From an uncultured Bacteriovoracaceae bacterium (GTDB lineage: Bacteria; Bdellovibrionota; Bacteriovoracia; Bacteriovoracales; Bacteriovoracaceae): a stretch of 32,963 nt of DNA. The notes under the pieces were generated by a model that did no database searches, was not told the DNA's origin, and was given only the letters and a program-made list of their open reading frames with translations. Positions within the stretch are counted from its first letter, which is position 1. Every line of letters begins with the position of its first letter. Below, piece after piece: positions 26,000 to 32,963 of this stretch. The position numbers and the translations under genes were made by a program. Where the stretch lies: the NCBI GenBank assembly GCA_938017795.1, contig CALIJZ010000093.1, forward strand, positions 1 through 32,963, given 5' to 3'.

Positions 26000-26689
26000 G
26001 TGAATACCTTTGCCCTATTTGGTGATAAAACGAGTCAAAGTTTATCTCCACAGATTTATGAAGTCTTATCAAGCCATTATAAGGCCGAGTTAAAGTATCA
26101 TTGCTTTAATCTAGATCCACTAGAATATGACTTTCATTTACTAGAAGGTTTCAATGTAACAAATCCATTTAAGAAAAAGACATTTAATAAAATCAGCTCA
26201 ATTTTTCAGTGTACACAGATAGCTAAAAAAACGGGATATGCTAATTGCTATGACAATATAAAAAAAATTGCCGACAACACAGATGTATATGGAATAGAGA
26301 AAACCTTAGAATCAATTGATCTAGATTCTTTCTCTATTGCCATTATCGGTGCTGGTGATGTTACGAGCTCAATCATTGAAACTTTACAGGGCAAGAACTA
26401 CTGCATTTACAATAGAACAGATAAATCAAAGCTTTATCCTGATACGAACTTTCATTTACTTGAGCAGTTTAAACCTGATACATATGATTTTATTATTAAC
26501 TCAACTCCTATTGAAATCGATCATAAGAATCAATTTGATTTAAACTATCATCGCAACCTTGAATCACCTGTTAATGGATTATCAATGCTTATTTGGCAGG
26601 CAATGAAAAACTTCTCTATCTGGTTTGGTATAGATTATGTAGATGAGCAAAACATAAAAAAAGAAATATATAATGAAATTAAAAAATAA
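26000..26689 (+). CDS. aroE: Shikimate dehydrogenase, short form
   Basis: Reduces 3-dehydroshikimate to shikimate with NADPH. At 229 residues it is shorter than the usual 270 or so. Key residues are kept: SLSP (14-17), NVTNPFK with catalytic K58, NTD with D95, and GLSMLIWQA near the C-terminus. The dinucleotide loop reads GAGDVTSS (117 onward), Asp replacing the second Gly of GAGG. The start is GTG at 26000; AAAGGG lies 12 bases upstream, a longer than ideal spacing, and TGGACT-N18-GATAAT (25947-25976) could be its promoter, inside the aroF coding start. The 3' end overlaps aroK by 17 bases. First gene of aroE-aroK-aroB-aroC. Confidence 0.9.
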   Translation: MNTFALFGDKTSQSLSPQIYEVLSSHYKAELKYHCFNLDPLEYDFHLLEGFNVTNPFKKKTFNKISSIFQCTQIAKKTGYANCYDNIKKIADNTDVYGIEKTLESIDLDSFSIAIIGAGDVTSSIIETLQGKNYCIYNRTDKSKLYPDTNFHLLEQFKPDTYDFIINSTPIEIDHKNQFDLNYHRNLESPVNGLSMLIWQAMKNFSIWFGIDYVDEQNIKKEIYNEIKK

Positions 26690-27161
26690 TTTTGCTATTA
26701 CTGGATTCATGGGTGCTGGTAAAAGCACTCTCTTTGAAGAAATAAAAAACGAAGTTACCTCTTTTGATTTGGATCAACTTATTTACAAAGAAGTAGGATC
26801 TATAAAGAGGTATATTGAAAATACTGGAGAGGACTCATTTAGAAGTCTTGAGTTCCAAACGCTAAAACTACTTGAAAATCTAGGCCCTCATTTAGTCTTT
26901 CTAGGTGGCGGATCGCTTGAATCACCTAAGACATTTGAGTATATTCAAAAATCTTACAAACTCATTTATCTAAAAGTTGATTTGAATATTATTTTAAATA
27001 GAATGAATGAATATGAAAAAAACTCAAGACCTCTTTTTAAAAACGCAGAAGAACTATATGACAAAAGACAAGATCAATATTTAAAAAGTGAATACATCAT
27101 CGATGGAAATCAAGACCTGCATAAGAACATCAAAGAATTAAAGGAGATAATTTTTGAATAA
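26673..27161 (+). CDS. aroK: Shikimate kinase
   Basis: Phosphorylates shikimate at the 3-OH with ATP. The 162-residue protein has the P-loop GFMGAGKST (residues 11-19), the DLD shikimate-binding Asp motif, EDSFRSLEFQ (the FR-x-x-E block with the shikimate-contacting Arg), the GGGS loop after LVFL, and an SRPLF lid Arg. Length is close to the family norm. The start lies inside the aroE 3' end, and the stop is inside aroB's first codons, so translation is coupled across the operon. Confidence 0.95.
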   Translation: MKLKNNFAITGFMGAGKSTLFEEIKNEVTSFDLDQLIYKEVGSIKRYIENTGEDSFRSLEFQTLKLLENLGPHLVFLGGGSLESPKTFEYIQKSYKLIYLKVDLNIILNRMNEYEKNSRPLFKNAEELYDKRQDQYLKSEYIIDGNQDLHKNIKELKEIIFE

Positions 27162-28089
27162 GATATATTTCTTCAACGAACATGAAGATTGCTATAAAAA
27201 ACTTCAGAGTTTAATCGATGATAATGTCATTTTCATTATCGATTCTAAGCTAAAGAAGCTACACCCACTCTTTTTCAAAAAAGAAAAAACAATTACCGTT
27301 TCAGCTTCAGAGAAACTAAAAAACTTTGAATCAATTGAGCAATTGGCCCTAAAGTTATTAAAACTCAATATTAATCGCTCGAGTACTATTGTCAGTATTG
27401 GAGGAGGTTCAATTGGTGACTCTATAGGGTTTCTCGCATCTATTTATATGCGTGGTGTTCGATGGATTAATATCCCGACCACATACTTATCTCAAATTGA
27501 TAGTGCCTATGGTGGCAAGACAGCAATCAATCTTAAAGATTATAAAAACCTTCTCGGTAGTTTCTATGAGCCTCATGCTACATTAGTTGATTTACAATTT
27601 TTAACAACCCTACCCAAGAAGCAAATCCTCTCCGGGAAGGGAGAAGAATATAAGTACTCAATTATTTCAAAGCACACATATGATGAATATATAAGTCTAT
27701 CAAGAATAAAAAAATTACAAAAAATAAAGGCAAGCTTTTATAAAAAAGATTTCTTCGATAAAAATGATAAAAGAGTGTTTTTAAATTTTGGTCATACGCT
27801 TGCTCACGCTCTTGAAAAGGTTGAGGGCTCAACAAAGTGGACTCATGGCGAGGCCGTCTTTCGTGGATGTGACTTTAATCTCTTCCTTACTGATAAACAA
27901 AGAGATGACTTACCAATTAAAAAGAAAATTGATCAAAAATCAATTAACAAAATCATTACTGCAATGGGATATGATAAGAAAAATCTAAATAAGACTAGAT
28001 TTATTCTATTAGAAGAGCAATTAGTTGTTAAAGAGTTTGAGAAAAAGGAAATATTAGCGTATTTAAAAGACTATGTTTCCAAGCAATAG
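27154..28089 (+). CDS. aroB: 3-dehydroquinate synthase, short form
   Basis: Converts DAHP to 3-dehydroquinate using NAD+ and a divalent metal. The start is a TTG at 27154 with AAGGAG seven bases before it. The 311 residues are about 40-50 fewer than usual; loss is mainly in the N-terminal strand region and the C-terminal helices. The core is intact: GGGSIGDSIGFLAS, the RGVRWINIPTTYLSQIDSA block, YGGKTAIN, KNLLGSFYEP, the GKGEEYKYSII metal and active-site block, LNFGHTLAHALE and HGEAV (metal His residues). It overlaps aroK by eight bases and aroC by 17. Confidence 0.93.
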   Translation: MNKIYFFNEHEDCYKKLQSLIDDNVIFIIDSKLKKLHPLFFKKEKTITVSASEKLKNFESIEQLALKLLKLNINRSSTIVSIGGGSIGDSIGFLASIYMRGVRWINIPTTYLSQIDSAYGGKTAINLKDYKNLLGSFYEPHATLVDLQFLTTLPKKQILSGKGEEYKYSIISKHTYDEYISLSRIKKLQKIKASFYKKDFFDKNDKRVFLNFGHTLAHALEKVEGSTKWTHGEAVFRGCDFNLFLTDKQRDDLPIKKKIDQKSINKIITAMGYDKKNLNKTRFILLEEQLVVKEFEKKEILAYLKDYVSKQ

Positions 28090-29131
28090 TTTCGGCTCAA
28101 AATTTATTATCACTGATGCAGGTGAGTCTCATGGTCCTGGCTACGTAACTATCATAGAAGGATGTCCTTCTGGAATTGAACTAAGTACAGAAGATTTCAA
28201 AAAAGATCTCAATAGAAGGCGGCCTGGTAAATCTAATTATGTAAGCCCAAGAGATGAAAAGGATGCACCGATAATATTAGCTGGAGTCTTCGAAGGAAAA
28301 ACAACAGGTGCACCTATTGCTATTTTAGTTAATAATTTAAATCAAAACTCTAAAGATTATTCTCATTTAGAACATACTTTTAGACCTGGTCATGCTGATT
28401 ACTCTTACCATCTAAAGTTTGCTCACAGAGATCATCGGGGTGGAGGTCGCTCAAGTGCTAGGCAAACCATATCACGAGTACTTGGGGCTGTTATAGCTAA
28501 AAAAATTCTTATTCAAAAAAATATTTCTCTCGAAGTTAAAGCTTTTGTAAATCAAATTGGTCCAGTAATTTTTCCTGAGCCTTTTGATATTCATGAAGAC
28601 ATTGACCAGCAGATTAATGCTCCTCAAAGCATCGCTAAAGAAATGAAAGAAACTATTTTAGGTGCAAGAAATAAAGGTGACTCTCTAGGATCGAAAGTGA
28701 GTGTTATCATTAAAAATATTCCAAGTGGACTGGGCATGCCATTTTATGGTTCATTAAAAGCATTATTATCTTATAGTATCTTTTCATTGCCGGCAGTCTG
28801 TGCAGTTGAATTTGGTTCAGGAGTTAATGCAAGCTCTATGAAAGGTAGCGATCACAATGATCAAATGAATAGTGATAATGATCAGGTTAGTTTTGAAAGT
28901 AATAATCATGGTGGAATATTGGGTGGAATTTCAACAGGTGAAAATATTTTAATAAATATAACTCTGAAACCACCTTCTTCAATTTCTAAAAAACAGATGA
29001 CAATAAATAAAAACCTACAAAGTGTTGATCTCGAAGTTCATGGACGTCACGACCCATGCTTAGGCCCAAGGTTTTGTCCGATTGTTGAAGCTATGATGTA
29101 TATTGCAATTATTAATTGTATTGATAGTTGA
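28073..29131 (+). CDS. aroC: Chorismate synthase
   Basis: Removes phosphate from EPSP to make chorismate, using reduced FMN. The 352-residue length is typical. Signatures are TDAGESHGPG (catalytic H20), LNRRRPGKSNYVSPRDEKD, GKTTGAPIAI, TFRPGHADYSYHLKF, the HRGGGRSSARQT block (usually GGGRSSARET) and GRHDPCLGPR near the C-terminus. It is the last gene of the overlapping aro run; a 60-base gap separates it from the secreted enzyme downstream. No obvious terminator follows, so read-through into that gene is possible. Confidence 0.96.
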   Translation: MFPSNSFGSKFIITDAGESHGPGYVTIIEGCPSGIELSTEDFKKDLNRRRPGKSNYVSPRDEKDAPIILAGVFEGKTTGAPIAILVNNLNQNSKDYSHLEHTFRPGHADYSYHLKFAHRDHRGGGRSSARQTISRVLGAVIAKKILIQKNISLEVKAFVNQIGPVIFPEPFDIHEDIDQQINAPQSIAKEMKETILGARNKGDSLGSKVSVIIKNIPSGLGMPFYGSLKALLSYSIFSLPAVCAVEFGSGVNASSMKGSDHNDQMNSDNDQVSFESNNHGGILGGISTGENILINITLKPPSSISKKQMTINKNLQSVDLEVHGRHDPCLGPRFCPIVEAMMYIAIINCIDS

Positions 29132-29191
29132 TATACTCTTATTCATTTGTTATTTTTATATTTAGCTTTTTAACTTTAAACAGGATTTAAA

Positions 29192-29980
29192 ATGTTCAAA
29201 ATTTTATTGATATTGATCGTTTCTTTTGGAATTAATTCTTTAGCTCAAGATTCATTTATCCCAGCAAAACGTAAAAACAATAGGTCATACGTCGACTATG
29301 TAAAAAAGCTTTACACCCTTGAAAAATTCAAAAATATTGAATTATCTTTCTTTGCACCGCCAACTGAGGTTGCAACTCATTATAAAGATTTAGACATTTC
29401 AAGTATTCCACAATGGAATGAAAATTATGAAAGAGCTTTGCTGGCTTTTCAGAAAACAAGAGATTCAAAATATTTTATCCCTGAATTTACATTCCCGAAA
29501 CGAAGAAGACTTAGCTGGTTATATCCCCATGATGGATGTTTCATGAGAGCAGAGTATATGAAGGATAAACTTGAGGTTTGGAACTTTCCGACTAAGAAAA
29601 TCTTTATTTTTGGTAATCTAAAAGTTAAAACACCTTTTTCTTCAACTGGCTCTGTATCATGGTGGTATCATGTCGTTCCAACCTTTAGAATTGGTAAAGA
29701 TGTTTTTGTTCTAGATCCTGCATTAGATGCTTATAAACCCCTACCTCTAGAAGAATGGGTCTTAAAACAGGTTCCAAACCTTGAAGATGCTAAATTAGCC
29801 GTTTGTCACTCAGATACATATGTCCCATCTAATGATTGCCTAAATCCTGAAGAGGTTCAAAATACAAAATTAAAAGATCATCGAAAAAGGTATTTGAACT
29901 ATGAATGGAGCAATGTTGTTAGGTTAGGATTAGACCCTATGGAAGAGCTAGGAAACTCGCCCTATTGGGAAAGACGTTAA
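29192..29980 (+). CDS. Secreted protein-glutaminase-like cysteine enzyme
   Basis: A 262-residue protein with a signal peptide (cleavage likely after NSLA, residue about 18) and AGGA before the ATG. The catalytic arrangement resembles the protein-glutaminase/glutamine deamidase fold: LYPHDGCFMRA with C116, KKIFIFGNLKV, SWWYHVVPTF with H160 and FVLDPALD with D175. This Cys-His-Asp triad converts protein glutamines to glutamate or acts as a related hydrolase. Two further Cys (CHSD, NDCLNP) could make a disulfide near the C-terminus. The activity is inferred from motifs; a transglutaminase-like protease is the alternative. It follows the aro operon, probably fortuitously. Its TAA overlaps the convergent gene's TAA. 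Confidence 0.75.
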   Translation: MFKILLILIVSFGINSLAQDSFIPAKRKNNRSYVDYVKKLYTLEKFKNIELSFFAPPTEVATHYKDLDISSIPQWNENYERALLAFQKTRDSKYFIPEFTFPKRRRLSWLYPHDGCFMRAEYMKDKLEVWNFPTKKIFIFGNLKVKTPFSSTGSVSWWYHVVPTFRIGKDVFVLDPALDAYKPLPLEEWVLKQVPNLEDAKLAVCHSDTYVPSNDCLNPEEVQNTKLKDHRKRYLNYEWSNVVRLGLDPMEELGNSPYWERR

Positions 29981-31062
29981 TCTCTCTTAAATGGTAATCT
30001 TAGACTTAACTCAGCCATCATCACATCTATATGATCTCTTTCTTGTATAATAAATTTCTTAATCGCTTGATGGAAATCTGGATGTTTAAATTTATGAGCA
30101 CTATACGTTTTTACTGGCCTAAATCCCCTACTAATTTTATGCTCACCCTGAGCCCCTGCTTCAAATACTAAAAAGCCTTTCTTTATACAAAATTCAATTC
30201 CCTGATAATAGCATAATTCAAAATGTAAATTCGCAACCTTTTCTTTAGATCCCCAATATCGACCATATAAGCGCTCATTACTAAAGAAATACAAAGCTCC
30301 CGCAATTGCTTTACCATTTCGGCTAGCTTGAATATAACAAATATTATTTTTCAAACGATCAAAAATATTTAAAAAGAATGATTTAGTTAGATATGAGATT
30401 GCTCCTTTGTTATCAATAGTGGTTTGATAAAAATCATACATCTCTTTGGCATGCTCTTGAGTTAAATGTTCTGCGCTTATTTTTTTAAAACTTATATCTT
30501 CTGGAAAACTACGCTCTTTTCTGATTTGTTTTGCTTTCTTATTTTTCACTTCATTTAAGAATTGTTCGAAGTTTTCATATCCATTATTTACGAAGTGATA
30601 TTGAAAACTATCACGTATGAGGTAGTCATAAGACTTAAAAAAATCTATCTCATCAGGTCTTAAAAAAAGAAAGTGAGAAGATGAAAAATTATTCCCTTCG
30701 TAGTATTGTTCATAAGCTTGCATCACATCAGGACAACGTCTACCGAGGAAGTGAGGTGTTGTGGCAGAGGTAAAGGGAATCATCGATGTTAGTTTAGGAT
30801 AATAAGAGATGTTATACTGATGATAAAAATTGGCCCATTGCCAATCAAAAATATATTCACCGTAACTATGATTTTTAACAAATGTATAAAGAGATGATTT
30901 ACCAGGATCAGTTATATAGACTGGTTTCCAACCAGTAGAACCTCCAATTGAACCACTGTCTTCTAATGTTTGGAAAAACTCATAGGATAAGAATGGATTA
31001 CCAAGATGATCCATCTTATCCCAGCCGCTATCTTTTAATTGATTTACTAATTTAACTGACAC
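29977..31062 (-). CDS. COG3146/FemAB-like acyltransferase (GNAT fold)
   Basis: A 361-residue cytoplasmic protein matching the COG3146 ('peptidoglycan biosynthesis'/DUF482) pattern: NPFLSYEFFQTLEDSG near the N-terminus, TGWKPVYI, SYGEYIFDWQWANFY, YYPKLTSMIPFTSATTPHF and the GNAT-like core with FFSNERLYGRYWGS and FEAGAQGEHKISRGFRP. Relatives add amino acids or acyl groups, but no substrate is established for this group. The ATG at 31062 lacks a strong ribosome site. The gene is 23 bases after the SWIB gene stop on the same strand, so they are probably co-transcribed. The 3' end overlaps the glutaminase-like gene tail-to-tail. Confidence 0.85.
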   Translation of the reverse strand: MSVKLVNQLKDSGWDKMDHLGNPFLSYEFFQTLEDSGSIGGSTGWKPVYITDPGKSSLYTFVKNHSYGEYIFDWQWANFYHQYNISYYPKLTSMIPFTSATTPHFLGRRCPDVMQAYEQYYEGNNFSSSHFLFLRPDEIDFFKSYDYLIRDSFQYHFVNNGYENFEQFLNEVKNKKAKQIRKERSFPEDISFKKISAEHLTQEHAKEMYDFYQTTIDNKGAISYLTKSFFLNIFDRLKNNICYIQASRNGKAIAGALYFFSNERLYGRYWGSKEKVANLHFELCYYQGIEFCIKKGFLVFEAGAQGEHKISRGFRPVKTYSAHKFKHPDFHQAIKKFIIQERDHIDVMMAELSLRLPFKRD

Positions 31063-31085
31063 GACATATATTTGAGAATTTTAAA

Positions 31086-31415
31086 CTATTTAACGATGTT
31101 GGCACCAACAACTGCTGCCATTTGCATCATATTAATAGTCTCGCCTTCTTTCATTTTAGTAAGATCAGTTAAATTCCCGGACTTACTAGTTGATTTAGTT
31201 TTTTTGAAAATAGGCAAAAGAGTAGAATCAGCAACTATAAACTTACCAGCATTTTCAGGTTTACCGTTTTCAGTTTTCGTTTGGAGACCATTTTCTTTAA
31301 TGTATTCCCACAATTTTTTTGTAATCTCAGTTCTAGGAAGTTCTTTCGCTCCTAACATACTCGCTAGTTCATCTTGAAGTTGAACTGGTTTTTTAAGACC
31401 TTTTAATTCTGCCAT
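31086..31415 (-). CDS. Small SWIB/MDM2-domain protein
   Basis: A 109-residue basic protein. Residues about 5-50 and 70-105 form one SWIB/MDM2 fold: LQDELASMLGAKELPRTEIT, then KKLWEYIKENGLQ and the C-terminal DLTKMKEGETINMMQMAA block. In eukaryotes SWIB domains sit in SWI/SNF remodelers; free-standing bacterial copies are known in chlamydiae and in Bdellovibrio-type bacteria, where their role is uncertain (DNA or protein binding). AAAGGAAT precedes the ATG. It lies upstream of the COG3146 gene with a plausible promoter near 31487-31492 (TATAAT on the minus strand). Confidence 0.88.
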   Translation of the reverse strand: MAELKGLKKPVQLQDELASMLGAKELPRTEITKKLWEYIKENGLQTKTENGKPENAGKFIVADSTLLPIFKKTKSTSKSGNLTDLTKMKEGETINMMQMAAVVGANIVK

Positions 31416-31486
31416 TTTAAATTCCTTTTATATTTAGTTAAATTCATTCGAATTTTGCATTCGTTTGCTAATTTTTACTTGAGCTC

Positions 31487-31492
31487 ATTATA
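31487..31492 (-). promoter_or_regulatory. Candidate -10 element for the SWIB gene
   Basis: TATAAT on the minus strand, flanked by a direct repeat ATGAGC-x6-ATGAGC (31482-31500 region), about 70 bases ahead of the start. No convincing -35 is seen, so this may need an activator or be an extended site. Confidence 0.3.
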
Positions 31493-31590
31493 TGGCTCAT
31501 CTCTTCAAAAGAAAAACCTCACGGTTATCTATTTAGCTCAGCTTCTCAAATTCGACTCTATTTGCTAAATTGAGCCTCAAGGAGCCCTCT

Positions 31591-32352
31591 ATGCTTATTG
31601 TTGTATCACCTGCTAAGAAATTAGACTTTGAAATTTCAGCCCCAACTAAAAAATTCACTCATCTTGCTGAAATCGATAAATCAAAGCAACTTATTAAAGA
31701 ATTAAGAAAACTTGATGCTAAAAAAATATCAAGTCTTATGAAGCTAAGTGACAAACTTACTGATCTCAATATGCAAAGATACAGAAATTTCAAAACTCCT
31801 TTTAATCTAAAAAATGCAAAGCAAGCCATGTTTGCTTTTAAAGGTGACACCTATGTAGGTCTTGATCCTGAGACAATGAACACTAAAGAAATTAATTATG
31901 CCCAAAAGCATCTTCGAATCTTATCAGGCCTTTATGGATTAGTTTGTCCACTTGATTTAGTCCAACCCTATCGCTTGGAGATGGGAACAAAGTTAGCTTA
32001 TGGGAAAAATAAAAATCTTTATGAGTTCTGGAAAGATTCAATAACATCTCAATTAAACTCTCTGTTAAAAAAAGAAAAACATTTAATCAATCTGGCTAGT
32101 AAAGAGTATTTCAGTGCGATTGATCTCAAAAAGATTGATGCTCAAGTTATTACACCTGCTTTCAAAGAAAAAAAAGGGGCTGAATTTAAAATGGTCGGTT
32201 TTTTTGCTAAGAAAGCTCGTGGTATGATGAGTCGTTATATTATTGATCATCAAATAGATTCCCCACAAGGGATATTAAAGTTTAATACAGATGGTTATAA
32301 GTATAACAAATCTTTATCTACTGAATTTTCACCTGTATTTACAAGAGGCTAA
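31591..32352 (+). CDS. yaaA: Peroxide stress protein YaaA (DUF328)
   Basis: A 253-residue cytoplasmic protein starting at the ATG at 31591, seven bases after AAGGAG; an in-frame upstream start (31570) gives seven unneeded residues. The family pattern is clear: MLIVVSPAKKLDF at the N-terminus, FKGDTYVGLD, LRILSGLYGLVCPLDLVQPYRLEMGT, NLASKEYF and KARGMMSRYIID near the end. E. coli YaaA lowers free iron during H2O2 stress and protects DNA and proteins; the fold is DNA-binding in related work. It is divergent from the SWIB gene, with a gap of about 175 bases. Confidence 0.95.
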   Translation: MLIVVSPAKKLDFEISAPTKKFTHLAEIDKSKQLIKELRKLDAKKISSLMKLSDKLTDLNMQRYRNFKTPFNLKNAKQAMFAFKGDTYVGLDPETMNTKEINYAQKHLRILSGLYGLVCPLDLVQPYRLEMGTKLAYGKNKNLYEFWKDSITSQLNSLLKKEKHLINLASKEYFSAIDLKKIDAQVITPAFKEKKGAEFKMVGFFAKKARGMMSRYIIDHQIDSPQGILKFNTDGYKYNKSLSTEFSPVFTRG

Positions 32353-32364
32353 CTAAAGATCTTA

Positions 32365-32421
32365 TTAAGCACTAGCTACAAATGATGCTAATAATAATGT
32401 CGTTAAAATAATTTTTCTCAT
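32365..32421 (-). CDS. Signal-peptide-only mini-ORF (18 residues)
   Basis: An ATG at 32421 preceded by TTGGAG at five bases opens MRKIILTTLLLASFVASA and a stop follows at once. It has a basic n-region, a hydrophobic core and an A-x-A signal peptidase site exactly at the C-terminus, so nothing is left after cleavage. It looks like either a remnant of a deleted secreted-protein gene or a true micropeptide. It lies just past the yaaA stop, downstream of the truncated secreted protein gene. Confidence 0.45.
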   Translation of the reverse strand: MRKIILTTLLLASFVASA

Positions 32422-32457
32422 TATATCTCCAAGTTTGTTTAATTAGTTCAATAATCT

Positions 32458-32856
32458 TTAAAATTTCGAAAACTTTGGAAGAGCACTTGTTTTATTACAA
32501 AAAAACATCGCACTACTTTTGGCTTTGTTCTTACCTTCAATAGAATCCACGTTAATCTTTAAAGTATTTCCAGATTTTAAAAATTCTAGGTTTATATTTA
32601 TATCTGCAATTAATCCAAACTTTAATAAAGTTGTTATTTGTGAGAAATAATCTTTTATTCTGATAGAATAATTATTACCAGACTTTTTAGACTGCATATT
32701 ATAGCCATTTAAATATTGTTTACCGTTATTAAAGTTAGGGCTTATTCTTTCATATCCATTTAATTGATAGAAAGAGAGATCTGTTTTATAAGTATGAAAC
32801 TCAAGATCATACTTTTTCCAAGCACCGATACCAGCTTTATTAAGACTCACTTCCAT
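32458..32856 (-). CDS. Small protein with lost or shifted 5' end (probable secreted-protein remnant)
   Basis: The first available ATG is at 32856, giving 132 residues without a signal peptide or clear ribosome site. The same frame stays open upstream to a TAA at 32908-32910, and its translation (GSEFKCDGLLDDGEAIE) reads as continuing coding sequence with a Cys, as in mature parts of small exported proteins. This suggests the true N-terminus, probably a signal peptide, lies upstream and is cut off by a nonsense or frame change. The body is beta-rich (FLKSGNTLKINVDSIEG) with one further Cys near the C-terminus. I recognise no family. It may be a decaying paralogue of a small secreted family. 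Confidence 0.5.
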   Translation of the reverse strand: MEVSLNKAGIGAWKKYDLEFHTYKTDLSFYQLNGYERISPNFNNGKQYLNGYNMQSKKSGNNYSIRIKDYFSQITTLLKFGLIADININLEFLKSGNTLKINVDSIEGKNKAKSSAMFFCNKTSALPKFSKF

Positions 32857-32963
32857 CTCAATAGCTTCACCATCATCTAAAAGACCATCACACTTAAATT
32901 CCGAACCTTAGCCTTCTTTACGCTCTGTTACATTTTAAGCTGTTTATTAATCTATAGAATTTA

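Noticed and set aside
26337-26543. Alternative frame within aroE, considered as a frameshift explaining its short length
   Set aside because: The aroE frame keeps all catalytic motifs in order from SLSP to the C-terminal MLIWQA, so the shortness is not a frameshift.
1-32963. Search for tRNA, rRNA, CRISPR arrays, insertion sequences and att sites
   Set aside because: All intergenic gaps are under about 260 bases; none shows cloverleaf-like sequence, spaced direct repeats, transposase genes or terminal inverted repeats.

Overview
The window is an AT-rich (roughly one-third G+C by eye), densely packed bacterial chromosome segment. The gene content suggests a Gram-negative bacterium of the Bdellovibrio/Bacteriovorax type. 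The hints are a small SWIB-domain protein, many lipoproteins and secreted hydrolases, LapB, and a fused DAHP synthase/chorismate mutase beside compact aro genes. This assignment is inference from gene content only. I found no tRNA, rRNA, insertion sequence, phage gene or CRISPR array.

Layout. 1-4.3 kb: two divergent secreted proteins of unknown role. One is cut by the window edge. The other has a papain-like Cys/His/Asp pattern followed by about seven copies of an apparently unnamed ~66-residue repeat. 4.3-8 kb: an NhaC-type antiporter with a YiiX-like cysteine hydrolase (minus strand), divergent from a LOG-family phosphoribohydrolase and an AI-2E-family membrane protein. 8-11.6 kb: two lipoproteins, one a long coiled coil with a cysteine-rich tail, then a BI-1 family membrane protein. 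11.7-14.7 kb: a tightly packed sppA-lapB-zupT operon. 14.8-16.6 kb: aroA and a DUF6624-like gene. 16.7-18.6 kb: two tandem, highly similar acidic lipoproteins with a shared upstream box. 18.7-24.8 kb: a 1055-residue exported protein of unknown function, translationally coupled to a subtilisin-like protease. 24.9-29.1 kb: most of the shikimate pathway, with DAHP synthase/chorismate mutase divergent from the overlapping aroE-aroK-aroB-aroC. 29.2-33 kb: a secreted protein-glutaminase-like enzyme, a COG3146 acyltransferase-like protein, the SWIB protein, YaaA, a signal-peptide-only mini-ORF and a small gene that appears to lack its 5' end.

How the parts work together. The aro genes supply most steps from erythrose-4-phosphate plus PEP to chorismate; only 3-dehydroquinate dehydratase is not seen here. 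The rest is mainly envelope and secretion biology: exported proteases and cysteine hydrolases, lipoproteins, SppA (cleaved signal peptides) and LapB (LPS control). The best candidates for undescribed biology are the repeat protein at 1615-4320, the coupled giant-protein/subtilase pair at 18749-24816, and the duplicated lipoproteins at 16675-18554.
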